The position numbers and the translations under genes were made by a program. Positions 34,029-42,269 of a DNA stretch of 42,269 nucleotides are shown piece after piece (within the stretch, counting starts at the first letter, position 1; every line of letters starts with the position of its first letter). Source of the DNA: Bacteroidota bacterium (lineage in GTDB: Bacteria; Bacteroidota; Rhodothermia; Rhodothermales; Bin80); NCBI GenBank assembly GCA_026708685.1, contig JAPOUL010000045.1:1-42269 (forward strand). The letters run 5' to 3'. The notes below the pieces were generated by a model that did not search any database, was not told the DNA's origin, and saw only the letters and a list, made by a program, of their open reading frames with translations.

Positions 34029-35471
34029 ATGGCTTTATCGTCATTTGCAGATTGTAGGAATTCCTTGTTGGAAGGAAAAACTACTTGTACAGAGATTGTG
34101 CGGCAAGCGCTGGATGTGATTGATGAGAAAAATCCATCCATCAATGCATTTACGCATGTAGATGCTGATGGGGTTTATCAATCTGCAGAATCGCTTGACC
34201 AGCGAATAGCACGGGGTGAACGCCTTCCCTTAGCTGGGCTAGTACTTGGGATCAAAGATGTACTGAGTACATCTGAATGGCCAGTAACATGCTCATCAAA
34301 AATCTTGGAAGGTTATCGTCCACCGTTTGAAGCAACCTCTGTCGCCCGCCTTCGCAATGCGGGAGCATTAATGGTTGGTCGAACAAACTGTGATGAATTT
34401 GCGATGGGATCAACGACAGAACATTCTGCCTACGGTGTTACTCTGAATCCCCATGACCAGAGCTTCGTTGCGGGTGGGTCTTCAGGAGGATCAGCTGCCG
34501 CAGTTGCCGCTGGCATGTGCCATGCCGCACTTGGAACCGATACAGGAGGGTCTATCCGGCAGCCTGCGGCATTTTGCGGAGTCGTAGGACTCAAGCCTAC
34601 CTATGGATTGGTAAGCCGCTATGGGCTGGTTGCATTTGCATCATCGTTTGATTGTGTAGGCCCAATGGCTCAAAATCCTAGGGATGCGCGGCAAATTCTG
34701 TATTATATGATGGGGAATGACCCCAAGGATGCCACCAGTCTAGATCATTCATCTTTGATGACTGAATCTCAAGAGGACATCCCTCTTGATGGATTACGAG
34801 TAGGACTCCTTTCGGAGTATTATGGAGATGGCATTCAAGATGAAGTCACGCACTATCTGGATCAAACTGCTGATCATCTTCAATCGCACGGAGCTGAGTT
34901 GAAGACAATTGACATGCCACATATAGCCCATGGTATTGCAGCCTACTATATTCTTGCTACCGCAGAAGCGTCAAGTAATCTGTCAAGGTATGATGGTGTA
35001 AAATATGGGGTCCGGATTCAGGGTGATGAGCATTCACTTGAGAGTATGTATACAGCCACTCGCGGTTATGGATTTGGATTTGAAGTGAAAAGACGCATCA
35101 TGCTTGGCACATACGTTCTATCCGCTGGATATTACGATGCCTACTATGGAAAGGCACAACGCGTACGTTCTCTCATACGGAACGATTTTGATGAGGCCTG
35201 GAAAAAAGTGGATGTAATGCTGACACCCGTAACCCCTACAGCTGGTGCTCGCATCGGAGAATGGGGGAATGATCCCCTTCAGATGTATCTCAGTGATGCC
35301 TACACCGTGACCGCAAATCTAGCAGGGATTCCCGCTTTATCTGTACCTGTTGGAAAAGCGGCCAATGGGTTGCCAGTGGGGGTTCAAATCATTGGACCTC
35401 CGCTTAGTGAGTCTAGACTTCTCTCCATTGGAGAAAAGATCATGATGTTAGCCAATACTGTATCTTCATAG
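34029..35471 (+). CDS. gatA: Aspartyl/glutamyl-tRNA(Asn/Gln) amidotransferase subunit A
   Basis: The 480-residue amidase generates ammonia from glutamine for the GatCAB complex, which amidates mischarged Glu-tRNA(Gln) or Asp-tRNA(Asn). The Ser-cisSer-Lys triad is visible: Lys76 in LGIKDVLS, Ser151 in [11 protein letters not shown] and Ser175 in [10 protein letters not shown]. Further GatA-specific segments are [21 protein letters not shown] and [13 protein letters not shown]. Length is normal. gatB and gatC are not nearby, so the subunits are dispersed in this genome. A generic amidase is unlikely given these GatA-specific stretches. Confidence 0.95.
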   Translation: MALSSFADCRNSLLEGKTTCTEIVRQALDVIDEKNPSINAFTHVDADGVYQSAESLDQRIARGERLPLAGLVLGIKDVLSTSEWPVTCSSKILEGYRPPFEATSVARLRNAGALMVGRTNCDEFAMGSTTEHSAYGVTLNPHDQSFVAGGSSGGSAAAVAAGMCHAALGTDTGGSIRQPAAFCGVVGLKPTYGLVSRYGLVAFASSFDCVGPMAQNPRDARQILYYMMGNDPKDATSLDHSSLMTESQEDIPLDGLRVGLLSEYYGDGIQDEVTHYLDQTADHLQSHGAELKTIDMPHIAHGIAAYYILATAEASSNLSRYDGVKYGVRIQGDEHSLESMYTATRGYGFGFEVKRRIMLGTYVLSAGYYDAYYGKAQRVRSLIRNDFDEAWKKVDVMLTPVTPTAGARIGEWGNDPLQMYLSDAYTVTANLAGIPALSVPVGKAANGLPVGVQIIGPPLSESRLLSIGEKIMMLANTVSS

Positions 35472-35493
35472 AACAAATCATACATTTCATTTT

Positions 35494-36363
35494 ATGAGCA
35501 TTTTAATTGACAAGCACACACGCCTCGTGGTTCAGGGATTTACTGGGAAAGAGGGGTCATTTCATTCGGAGCAGATGATTGACTATGGAACGAAGGTGGT
35601 GGGAGGAGTCACCCCTGGAAAAGGAGGTCAAAAACATCTTGGATGCCCAGTTTTTAATACTGTTCGACAGTCCGTTGATGCAGAGGGTGCAAATACATCG
35701 GTGATCTTTGTGCCCCCGCCATTTGCCAAAGATGCCATCATGGAGGCCACAGAGGCGGGCATCAAGTTAATCGTATGTATTACCGAAGGGATTCCTGTCA
35801 AAGACATGGTTGAGGCATCTCATTATGTTAAATCTGCTGGATCTCGTCTTGTGGGACCTAATTGCCCAGGGCTACTGACACCCATGCAGGCCAAAGTAGG
35901 AATTATGCCTGCCATGATTTTTTCCGAAGGCTCTATCGGTGTGATCTCCCGTTCTGGTACCCTGACCTACGAGGCGGTTGATCAGTTGACAAAAGAGGGA
36001 CTCGGACAAAGTACAGCCATCGGTATCGGAGGAGATCCAGTCATAGGAACAAAGTTTATTGATGCTTTATACCTGTTTGAAAAAGATCCAGATACAGAAG
36101 CGGTCGTTCTGATTGGTGAAATTGGAGGAACCGATGAAGAAGATGCAGCTGCTTTTATCAAGGAGCAGGTTTCAAAACCCGTGATTGCCTTCATTGCTGG
36201 TGCCACTGCACCTCCTGGCCGCCGTATGGGGCATGCTGGAGCCATCATTGCGGGAGGAAAAGGAACGGCAGAGGATAAATTTGCCGCATTATCAGACGCA
36301 GGTGCTCATGTGGTTCGCGACCCAGCCCATATCGGTAAAACGACTCGTGAGATTGTTGGTTGA
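35494..36363 (+). CDS. sucD: Succinyl-CoA ligase alpha subunit
   Basis: The 289-residue subunit of the TCA-cycle enzyme binds CoA and carries the phosphohistidine. The CoA-binding start reads [23 protein letters not shown], cut here as two adjoining motifs, [10 protein letters not shown] and [24 protein letters not shown] and [12 protein letters not shown] follow, and the phosphorylated residue is His247 in [14 protein letters not shown]. Length is standard. The beta subunit gene sucC is not in the window. It begins 22 bases after gatA. Confidence 0.96.
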   Translation: MSILIDKHTRLVVQGFTGKEGSFHSEQMIDYGTKVVGGVTPGKGGQKHLGCPVFNTVRQSVDAEGANTSVIFVPPPFAKDAIMEATEAGIKLIVCITEGIPVKDMVEASHYVKSAGSRLVGPNCPGLLTPMQAKVGIMPAMIFSEGSIGVISRSGTLTYEAVDQLTKEGLGQSTAIGIGGDPVIGTKFIDALYLFEKDPDTEAVVLIGEIGGTDEEDAAAFIKEQVSKPVIAFIAGATAPPGRRMGHAGAIIAGGKGTAEDKFAALSDAGAHVVRDPAHIGKTTREIVG

Positions 36364-36371
36364 TCTTTGTG

Positions 36372-36959
36372 ATGGATATCCATCAGGTTACCTTTGTAAA
36401 GAGTGCTGCAAGAATGGCTCAGATGCCAGAGGAAACTCTACCTGAGGTTGCCTTTATTGGGCGTTCTAACGTTGGAAAAAGTGCCCTGCTGAATATGCTC
36501 TGCCAACGAAAATCATTAGCAAGAACCAGTACAACCCCTGGAAAAACGCAGACGTTTAATTTCTATGAAGTCAATCGGAAGATGTACTTTGTGGATGTGC
36601 CGGGATATGGATACGCAAAAGTCAGCAAACAAATTAGAGCTCAATGGAGACGGCGTATAGCCGACTATTTGATGAATCGTGATTCATTGGTTGCCGTGCT
36701 CCATCTCGTTGATAGCCGCCATCCTCCCTCTGAGCTGGACAAGGAAGTCATGTTACTGCTTACAGAGGTTCATGCCCAGTGTGTTCTCGTGCTTACAAAA
36801 GTAGATAAATTATCTGGCAATAAAATCACACAAAGTTTAAAGAGTGTAAAGCAGTCCCTTGAAAACTGTGGATTGGATCTACCTATTGTTGCGACTTCTT
36901 CCCATCAGCGTAAGGGAAAGAAAGAGTTGTTATTACGGATAGGGAGTACGATTCCGTAA
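36372..36959 (+). CDS. ysxC: Ribosome-biogenesis GTPase YsxC/EngB
   Basis: This is a Ras-like GTPase (195 residues from the ATG at 36372) needed for large-subunit ribosome assembly. All G motifs are present: G1 GRSNVGKSALLN, G2 TSTTPGKTQTFNF, G3 DVPGYGYAK and G4 TKVDKLSG. Length and the single-domain plan fit YsxC rather than Era or Der. The frame is open to a TTG at 36360 that would overlap sucD; the ATG nine bases after the sucD stop is preferred. Confidence 0.95.
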   Translation: MDIHQVTFVKSAARMAQMPEETLPEVAFIGRSNVGKSALLNMLCQRKSLARTSTTPGKTQTFNFYEVNRKMYFVDVPGYGYAKVSKQIRAQWRRRIADYLMNRDSLVAVLHLVDSRHPPSELDKEVMLLLTEVHAQCVLVLTKVDKLSGNKITQSLKSVKQSLENCGLDLPIVATSSHQRKGKKELLLRIGSTIP

Positions 36960-37038
36960 GGGATGTACGCCCGGTGTAAGTAGAAATGTGCCCTATATCA
37001 ATCTTTTCAAATGAGTTTCTGACAGGAGTGAGCTACGG

Positions 37039-38763
37039 TTACTGGTGAATGAGAGAGATGGTCTTTGAATGACCCTCTGAGATCACCTTACAGAAATAAA
37101 GTCCTGGAGAAAGGTCTTTGGCATCAAAGACATAGTTGTAGGTACCTGAACCGTGAAACGCAGCTACGAGTGTTTCCACCTCTTGACCAAGGACATTAAA
37201 CACGGTCATTTGAATGTTTTGGGGTACATCCACTTGAATGGAAATCGTTGCATGGTTCTGGAATGGATTGGGGTAACTTGGGGTAACATTGAACGAAGCG
37301 TCTGAGATGGGTATTTCATTTCTGAGTTCAATAGGCCCCACTGGAGTCAGATCTTTATCGGAAAAACCACTAAAGTTGACTCCATATCGTAAAGCACGAA
37401 AAACTCCATTCTGCTGACGAATTGAACCCGGGGGACCAAATGGTGGAATTGGATCACCCTGAGATAGGGGCCCAGCCATCGTGACAGGGTTAACATATTC
37501 CCAAACGAGTTGATCTGTATTGGGCAGAATTTCAAAAATACGCCCCGTCATTCCCTCAACAATGAGTGTGTTTCCATTGGGAAGACGCTGCTGTCCAGAC
37601 AGAAAATTACTGTAGAAATCACTGGGAGAGGAATAGGTCCATACTGACTCTGGGGCCTTGTAAGAACCATCAGTATCTATGGCATACCAGATCTCATCTC
37701 CATAGCTACCTTCCATATAGGGCAGTGTAAGCTCGTGGACCGTAGAGTAGTTGCCCTCAGGTTGATCAACCCCGTTCTCAAACAGTAGCAAATTTCCAGT
37801 ACCGGGCAAATCATTGGTAATCCACAAAACAGAATGGAGGAAGTGCAATGTTTGGTCACTGTCTGTACCTATTCCATAGTTCTGAGGGTTCCCCCACCGA
37901 TACAATAGACGGCCACCAAGTCCAAAATTACCACCAATATTCCCACGGGCTTCCTCCGTTGTAGTACTATGGTCAATGACCCATATTTCATTTAAATAGG
38001 AGGCACTGATTGCAATGACATCAAGGGTTTGATTGTAATCCAACGCATTAAAATGAAGCCAGTCCCCTCCAGTGGATGTATTAATATCTATGCGATCTGG
38101 ATGATCAGATATTTTATCCTCATAGGTGTTTGTGCGCATGGCGGTATGATCCTGCACTAGATGATCCCACGAATCCCACTGCCAGACAATTTCAATCGTA
38201 TCGGGCAATACGGGCTTAAATTCTACAATTCGCTCACTCAATATTTCATCAAGATCATCGGACAGATTCTCCATGTTGTATCCAACCTCATCAAGGTCAT
38301 CCTTATCATGGCGATCCCATACAATTCCAAGTAGGTTTCCATTCGGTAACGGGACAACATCATGATGAAGCATGTACTCATCGGTCACAAAATCATGTTG
38401 CCATCGCAGAGATCCATCCCATTCAATAATTTCGATACGCCCAGATAGCCCCTGAACATCCGTCCACGCATTCGGAGCCGCTGATACACGTAAGAGCGCA
38501 CCATCATCCAATAATCGATTGGTGCTACCAAACAATGAGCTGACTTTCCAACTATGTACGATTTCTCCTTGAAGGTTGACCAAATAGACCGAAGGGTGAA
38601 AGATTGGAGAGATGATCGTATACCCTTCAGAGGCTCCTGCTTCATTAACCATGAGTCCAACGGTGCGATCTTGAGCGTGAGCAGGGATCATTGGATTGAG
38701 TAGAATCAAACCAAAGAGGGAAGATGTAAAGAGTATGTTGTACATAGATCTGTGAATGATCAT
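37039..38763 (-). CDS. Secreted arylsulfotransferase-like (ASST) beta-propeller protein with sorting domain
   Basis: The 574-residue protein has a signal peptide ending MIPAHA near residue 30; an internal ATG at 38745 would give a more usual signal length. It then has a propeller-like body with ASST-family features: NLQGEIVHSW, LHHDVVPLPNGNLLGIVWD, GDWLHFNALDYNQTLD, the LLYRWGNP blade and RLPNGNTLIVEGMTGRIFEI. The C-terminal 80 residues form a sorting domain (PSYPNPFQNHATISI, NVLGQEVETL, LSPGLYFCKV). ASST enzymes transfer sulfate between phenols through an active-site histidine; HHD here could supply it, but activity is not certain. Probably exported and surface-attached. It converges on ysxC. 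Confidence 0.85.
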   Translation of the reverse strand: MIIHRSMYNILFTSSLFGLILLNPMIPAHAQDRTVGLMVNEAGASEGYTIISPIFHPSVYLVNLQGEIVHSWKVSSLFGSTNRLLDDGALLRVSAAPNAWTDVQGLSGRIEIIEWDGSLRWQHDFVTDEYMLHHDVVPLPNGNLLGIVWDRHDKDDLDEVGYNMENLSDDLDEILSERIVEFKPVLPDTIEIVWQWDSWDHLVQDHTAMRTNTYEDKISDHPDRIDINTSTGGDWLHFNALDYNQTLDVIAISASYLNEIWVIDHSTTTEEARGNIGGNFGLGGRLLYRWGNPQNYGIGTDSDQTLHFLHSVLWITNDLPGTGNLLLFENGVDQPEGNYSTVHELTLPYMEGSYGDEIWYAIDTDGSYKAPESVWTYSSPSDFYSNFLSGQQRLPNGNTLIVEGMTGRIFEILPNTDQLVWEYVNPVTMAGPLSQGDPIPPFGPPGSIRQQNGVFRALRYGVNFSGFSDKDLTPVGPIELRNEIPISDASFNVTPSYPNPFQNHATISIQVDVPQNIQMTVFNVLGQEVETLVAAFHGSGTYNYVFDAKDLSPGLYFCKVISEGHSKTISLIHQ

Positions 38764-39110
38764 GAAGAAATAGTTTGCGATGATAGATCATTGAGATGGC
38801 TCTCAACGAATACGATTAATATTGAATGTCTGATAAATGTTGACTCTGATTTGTATAAATCATGATAATGAATGGTATACTTCCATAAGTTCACCGTAGT
38901 TGCAGGTGATGAAAAGTCACTCTAAGTACAGAGTAAATATACGTCATAGGTCCTCAATCATGACCATTTTCCCAAGTATACTGTATGATGATCTCCTATG
39001 TGATTCATCAATGAAAATTCCAACGCATTCTTTGATCATCTTCAAGGTGACGACGATTGTTATAGGGCTTGTAGTACTCAGTAATAAGATTTGCATCACT
39101 ATGGCAAATC
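38764..39110. other. Intergenic region between divergent genes, 347 bases
   Basis: No gene is supported. One pair of boxes, TTGACT at 38840-38845 and GATAAT at 38864-38869 separated by 18 bases, resembles a sigma-70 promoter, but it lies 240 bases before the permease start and Bacteroidota promoters usually differ, so I give it little weight. The region must carry promoters for both flanking genes. Confidence 0.45.
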
Positions 39111-40541
39111 ATGGATCATGAACAACTCTCAATGATAGGATATATTCTCAAACACGAATTAAAGTCTCAATTTAGAAATGGTAGAGTTAAAATACTTCTA
39201 TCTTTAATTGTATTCATTTGGATTCTGGTTTTAAGTATAGGTTACATTGACTATATGGATGCTAAAAAACAGTATGAAGATAGTGTTGCTGAGGTGAGAA
39301 GAAATTGGGAAAATCAACCTGAAAAAGATCCTCACGATGCCGCCCATGATGGGACGTATGTGATCAAACCGCATTACCCATTGACGATACTTGATAAGGG
39401 AATTCTCCCATTCTCGGGGCAGGTTATTCATCTTCGTGCACATCAGCGCCAACTCAGTACATTCAAAGAGTCAAAGGATCGTTCAGGACTTTTTCGTTTT
39501 GGCGAAATGACCATCAGTTTTACGTTGATCTATCTTTTTCCATTGCTCATCATTTTTCTTGGCTATAATGCGATTACATCCGAAAGAGAACATCAAACCA
39601 TTCGCCTGTTAGCTGCACAAGGTGTTTCTTTTCATCATTTATGTATAGGGAAATGGTTAGCAGTTTTTGTCCAAATTCTTTTGGCCCTTGCCCCACTCAT
39701 CATTGGTGCTTTGTTCTTTGGATTTGATCTCGTTGACGGGGCTGTTACCAGTATAGAGTGGATCAGCCTTTTTGTGATGTACATTCTTTACTTTTTAACC
39801 TTTCTAAGTATTGTCATCCTTGTATCAATCGCTTCAAAATCCTCTGGATCTTCTCTGATGTTTCTTTTATCCATTTGGATTTTTATGACGCTTATAGTTC
39901 CCAAAGTTTCAACAAATGTATCAAGTATGCTTTATCCTTTTCCAAAGCTTCAGACATTTACAGAAAGGATTACAGAGGACAAAGCGAAAGGGCTGGATGG
40001 ACATAATTTTTGGAATGAAGCTGCCAAGGAGTTTCAACAAAATGTTTTGAACCAATACAATGTGTCCTCTATTGAAGATCTGCCAGTTGTATACAGTGGA
40101 CTTCTCCTTGCCGAGGGTGAAAAGTATGAATCAGAAATATATACCAAACATTTTAACTTACTTCAACATCAATACAATAAGCAACGAAATATATATCGTG
40201 GATTAGGATTCCTTTCTCCGATGCTTCCTACGCGTTTTTCATCCATGTCATTCACCCGTGCAGACTACGGGTTTTTGTGGCATTTTGGAGCTCAGGCAGA
40301 ATTATATCGACTCAAGTTGAATACAGCATTAAACATGGATATTGCTCATCATGCAAAAGATGTGGAGTACTACATGGCCAACGATTCACTATGGTCTTCA
40401 ATGCCAATATTTGAGTATGCATGGCAGCCGAGTCAGGAAATCCTTCAAAATCATATTCCCGAATTTCTTATTCTCACCGTTTGGGCTTTTGGCAGTTTTG
40501 TTCTTATGGTAAGGTTTTCAAGAAGTATACGGATTATTTAG
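39111..40541 (+). CDS. ABC-2/DUF3526-type transporter permease
   Basis: The 476-residue membrane protein has one N-terminal span (about 28-46), an external loop of about 85 residues, a core of four spans (about 132-152, 182-204, 216-240, 248-264), a second large external loop of about 185 residues, and a last span near 450-468. Just after span 2, the cytoplasmic segment ITSEREHQTIRLLAAQGVS is the usual ABC-2 coupling-helix signature (SERE...RLL). Two large loops and this plan match permeases with a DUF3526 region that pair with an ATPase subunit. The substrate is unknown. The second permease gene follows after about 170 bases. Confidence 0.8.
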   Translation: MDHEQLSMIGYILKHELKSQFRNGRVKILLSLIVFIWILVLSIGYIDYMDAKKQYEDSVAEVRRNWENQPEKDPHDAAHDGTYVIKPHYPLTILDKGILPFSGQVIHLRAHQRQLSTFKESKDRSGLFRFGEMTISFTLIYLFPLLIIFLGYNAITSEREHQTIRLLAAQGVSFHHLCIGKWLAVFVQILLALAPLIIGALFFGFDLVDGAVTSIEWISLFVMYILYFLTFLSIVILVSIASKSSGSSLMFLLSIWIFMTLIVPKVSTNVSSMLYPFPKLQTFTERITEDKAKGLDGHNFWNEAAKEFQQNVLNQYNVSSIEDLPVVYSGLLLAEGEKYESEIYTKHFNLLQHQYNKQRNIYRGLGFLSPMLPTRFSSMSFTRADYGFLWHFGAQAELYRLKLNTALNMDIAHHAKDVEYYMANDSLWSSMPIFEYAWQPSQEILQNHIPEFLILTVWAFGSFVLMVRFSRSIRII

Positions 40542-40708
40542 GGGTACTTGCAAGTATGCATCAAGATCAATTGGGATACACATTTCATGTTCAGCAAAGT
40601 TTCTATCTAAGATTTTCATGGTGAATACGCTCTCGAAAACATCAGATAGTGCTAGCAAGACCTCCACGATTGTATGATGCAGATGGTCCAAAATAAGCCT
40701 TGATCATT

Positions 40709-42169
40709 ATGATAACGGGATTAATTCATCCTTTTCGGGTTGAATGGATTCACCTGAAAAGAGATTACACTCTTTTGAGTTTAATGGTATTGTTGTTTGT
40801 ATTGATGGGTTTTGCAATGCTTAATTCTAACCACTATCAGGCATCCAAAAAACTTGAAGTTGAAAAACAAATGGAGCTCGTCAAAAAGTATGATGATGAA
40901 TTAGTCGCACAAATCGACTCTTTGAACCGTGGGCTAAATTCATATCAACAAAGCTACACCTTGCCCACCAGTGGGGTCAGATTAACATACAATAACCACA
41001 GAATTGCGTGGCTACCATTTGAGCCTTTTTCAATCATTGCAACGGGGCAAAGTGATATTTACAGTAATTACAAAAAAATCATACTTTACTTTGATGAATC
41101 GTATGAAATGAGTAGTACAGAATTGGTTAGCCCCATTGAGCAACTCTTCGGTCAGCTGGATTTAGTATTTGTTTGGGTCAACCTCCTCCCTCTTATCATT
41201 ATTCTTGCATCCTTTAATCTCCTTTCGCAGGAACGGGAAACGGGAAGGCTTTCATTGATCGCCTCACAACCGATCCGTTTACAGGTTTGGGTGCTGAACA
41301 AGATTATCCTCCGATTTTGTGTTCTTTCAGGCTGTCTGGTCATTTATAGTGTAGGGTTACTATTGGCATTTCAGATCCCTGTTTACCAACATGTCATTCA
41401 AGGTATACAATTCGTATTGATTGGACTTTTGTACAGTGCATTTTGGTTTCTACTCTGCTTTTTTGTGAATCTGTTGAGATGTTCCTCCGACAGAAGCCTG
41501 ATGATCCTTACAGGTTTTTGGATTCTGTTTGTTTTTTTGATTCCATCCATTGTGAATCAAATAGGAAATGACTTCAATCCAATCCCCCCCAGAATCCAGA
41601 TCGTCAATCATCATCAACAAGTATATAATGAGGTTGAGAGCAACTATGAAGAAGAGCTTCAAAAATTATACACAAGTCACCCCACTTGGAGGTCGGATGA
41701 CCCTGTAACCAAAGATCTATCTCATCCTACGGGATGGAATATTCATTACTTGGCGAAACAATACATGGCACAACTCAAGCATAGGTCAATCTTGGACGCA
41801 TATGAGCAAGAAATTGATCGGCGAAATAGCTGGATGCAAAACGCAAGTCATTTTTCCCCAGCCATGATAGTTCAAAGAAGGATGACGGATATTGCTGGTA
41901 CATCAACACAACACTATCGTAGCTTTTTAAGACAATCGATAGAGTATGCCCAAAACTACAGAGAATATGTATTTCAAAAACTATTTACCAATCATCAATT
42001 TACTCGTGATGAAATCATGAATCTACCAAAGTTTGAATTTGACCAGACTTACATTCAATCCTCATTGTTGCTAGACATTCTCATTTTAATCATCTACAGC
42101 CTTGCATTATTATTAGGATGTTTATGGATCATTCATCAAAAATTTATATCCCATGAGATGGTTCTGTAA
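40709..42169 (+). CDS. ABC-2/DUF3526-type transporter permease, second subunit
   Basis: The 486-residue protein has the same plan as the preceding gene: a first span (about 20-40), an external loop with a coiled-coil-like stretch (KKLEVEKQMELVKKYDDEL), a core of spans with the coupling signature SQERETGRLSLIASQPI, a long external loop (about 280-450), and a final span near 455-475. Sequence identity to the first permease is low, so the two probably form a heterodimer. The start is the ATG at 40709; a TTG at 40700 is possible. No ATP-binding gene is visible before, between or just after; it may lie to the right of the window. Confidence 0.8.
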   Translation: MITGLIHPFRVEWIHLKRDYTLLSLMVLLFVLMGFAMLNSNHYQASKKLEVEKQMELVKKYDDELVAQIDSLNRGLNSYQQSYTLPTSGVRLTYNNHRIAWLPFEPFSIIATGQSDIYSNYKKIILYFDESYEMSSTELVSPIEQLFGQLDLVFVWVNLLPLIIILASFNLLSQERETGRLSLIASQPIRLQVWVLNKIILRFCVLSGCLVIYSVGLLLAFQIPVYQHVIQGIQFVLIGLLYSAFWFLLCFFVNLLRCSSDRSLMILTGFWILFVFLIPSIVNQIGNDFNPIPPRIQIVNHHQQVYNEVESNYEEELQKLYTSHPTWRSDDPVTKDLSHPTGWNIHYLAKQYMAQLKHRSILDAYEQEIDRRNSWMQNASHFSPAMIVQRRMTDIAGTSTQHYRSFLRQSIEYAQNYREYVFQKLFTNHQFTRDEIMNLPKFEFDQTYIQSSLLLDILILIIYSLALLLGCLWIIHQKFISHEMVL

Positions 42170-42176
42170 TTTTCTG

Positions 42177-42269
42177 ATGACTGTTTTGTGTTGCGTTAAA
42201 GTAGAGACAAGATTCATTGTTCTGTGGCTAATCCATGCTGGTAAATGGGAGCATTCCTGTGGATTAAGG
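42177..42269 (+). other. Possible start of a further gene at the window edge
   Basis: An ATG at 42177 opens a frame of 31 codons to the end of the window, with a hydrophobic stretch TRFIVLWLIHAG that could be a signal segment. It is too short to assign and could be chance. Confidence 0.15.

Noticed and set aside
38836..38870. Sigma-70-like promoter TTGACT-N18-GATAAT
   Set aside because: The sequence is AT-rich and the boxes are far from the start codon; Bacteroidota promoters normally use other elements, so it may be chance.

Overview
The window most likely comes from a member of the Rhodothermota/Balneolota side of the Bacteroidota (FCB group). Three things suggest this. Two secreted proteins end in the YPNPF-type C-terminal sorting domain. 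A GWxTD-domain protein is present. Some upstream regions carry Bacteroidota-style promoter elements (TTTG / TAnnTTTG). The assignment is an inference, because no rRNA or tRNA gene is visible. Coding density is high and most genes are housekeeping or metabolic.

Region by region: (1) Bases 3-242 hold the 3' end of a cytochrome P450 gene cut by the window edge. (2) From 354 to 8310, on the minus strand, lies a tightly packed haem operon read hemA-hemC-hemD-hemB-hemQ-hemE-hemH-hemG. It encodes most steps from glutamyl-tRNA to haem, with no hemL or hemN/hemF in the window. HemQ and the Firmicute-like ferrochelatase point to the coproporphyrin-dependent branch. (3) From 8539 to 10773, also minus, are a zinc-type MDR dehydrogenase that has lost its structural-zinc cysteines and a D-serine-dehydratase/D-threonine-aldolase-like PLP enzyme. 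(4) From 10875 to 13216, plus strand, are a membrane protein with an overlapping winged-helix regulator, undecaprenyl diphosphate synthase and a SixA-like phosphatase. (5) 13602-15881 is an APC amino-acid permease fused to universal-stress-protein domains. (6) 16467-20567, minus, is a 1366-residue secreted fibronectin-III repeat protein containing a very recent tandem duplication. (7) 20568-21912 is poor in intact genes and contains a frameshifted small gene. (8) From 21913 to 28019 is a fatty-acid beta-oxidation set, fadN-fadA-fadE, followed by a small membrane protein, a CsbD-like small protein and a GWxTD protein.

(9) The most unusual part is 30955-33594, an AT-richer three-gene cassette: a TIR protein with extra N- and C-terminal regions, a stand-alone SLOG-fold protein, and a ThsB-like TIR protein. 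The genes overlap or nearly touch. Together they look like an antiphage NAD-signalling module related to Thoeris, but with the ligand-sensing SLOG domain and the probable NADase on separate polypeptides and no SIR2 domain.

(10) Then follow tatA, gatA, sucD and ysxC (33710-36959), a secreted arylsulfotransferase-like protein (37039-38763, minus), and two ABC-2/DUF3526-type permeases (39111-42169) with no ATPase gene in view. No CRISPR array, intact insertion sequence, tRNA or rRNA was seen. Functions are read from motifs and remembered family features; no database search was run.
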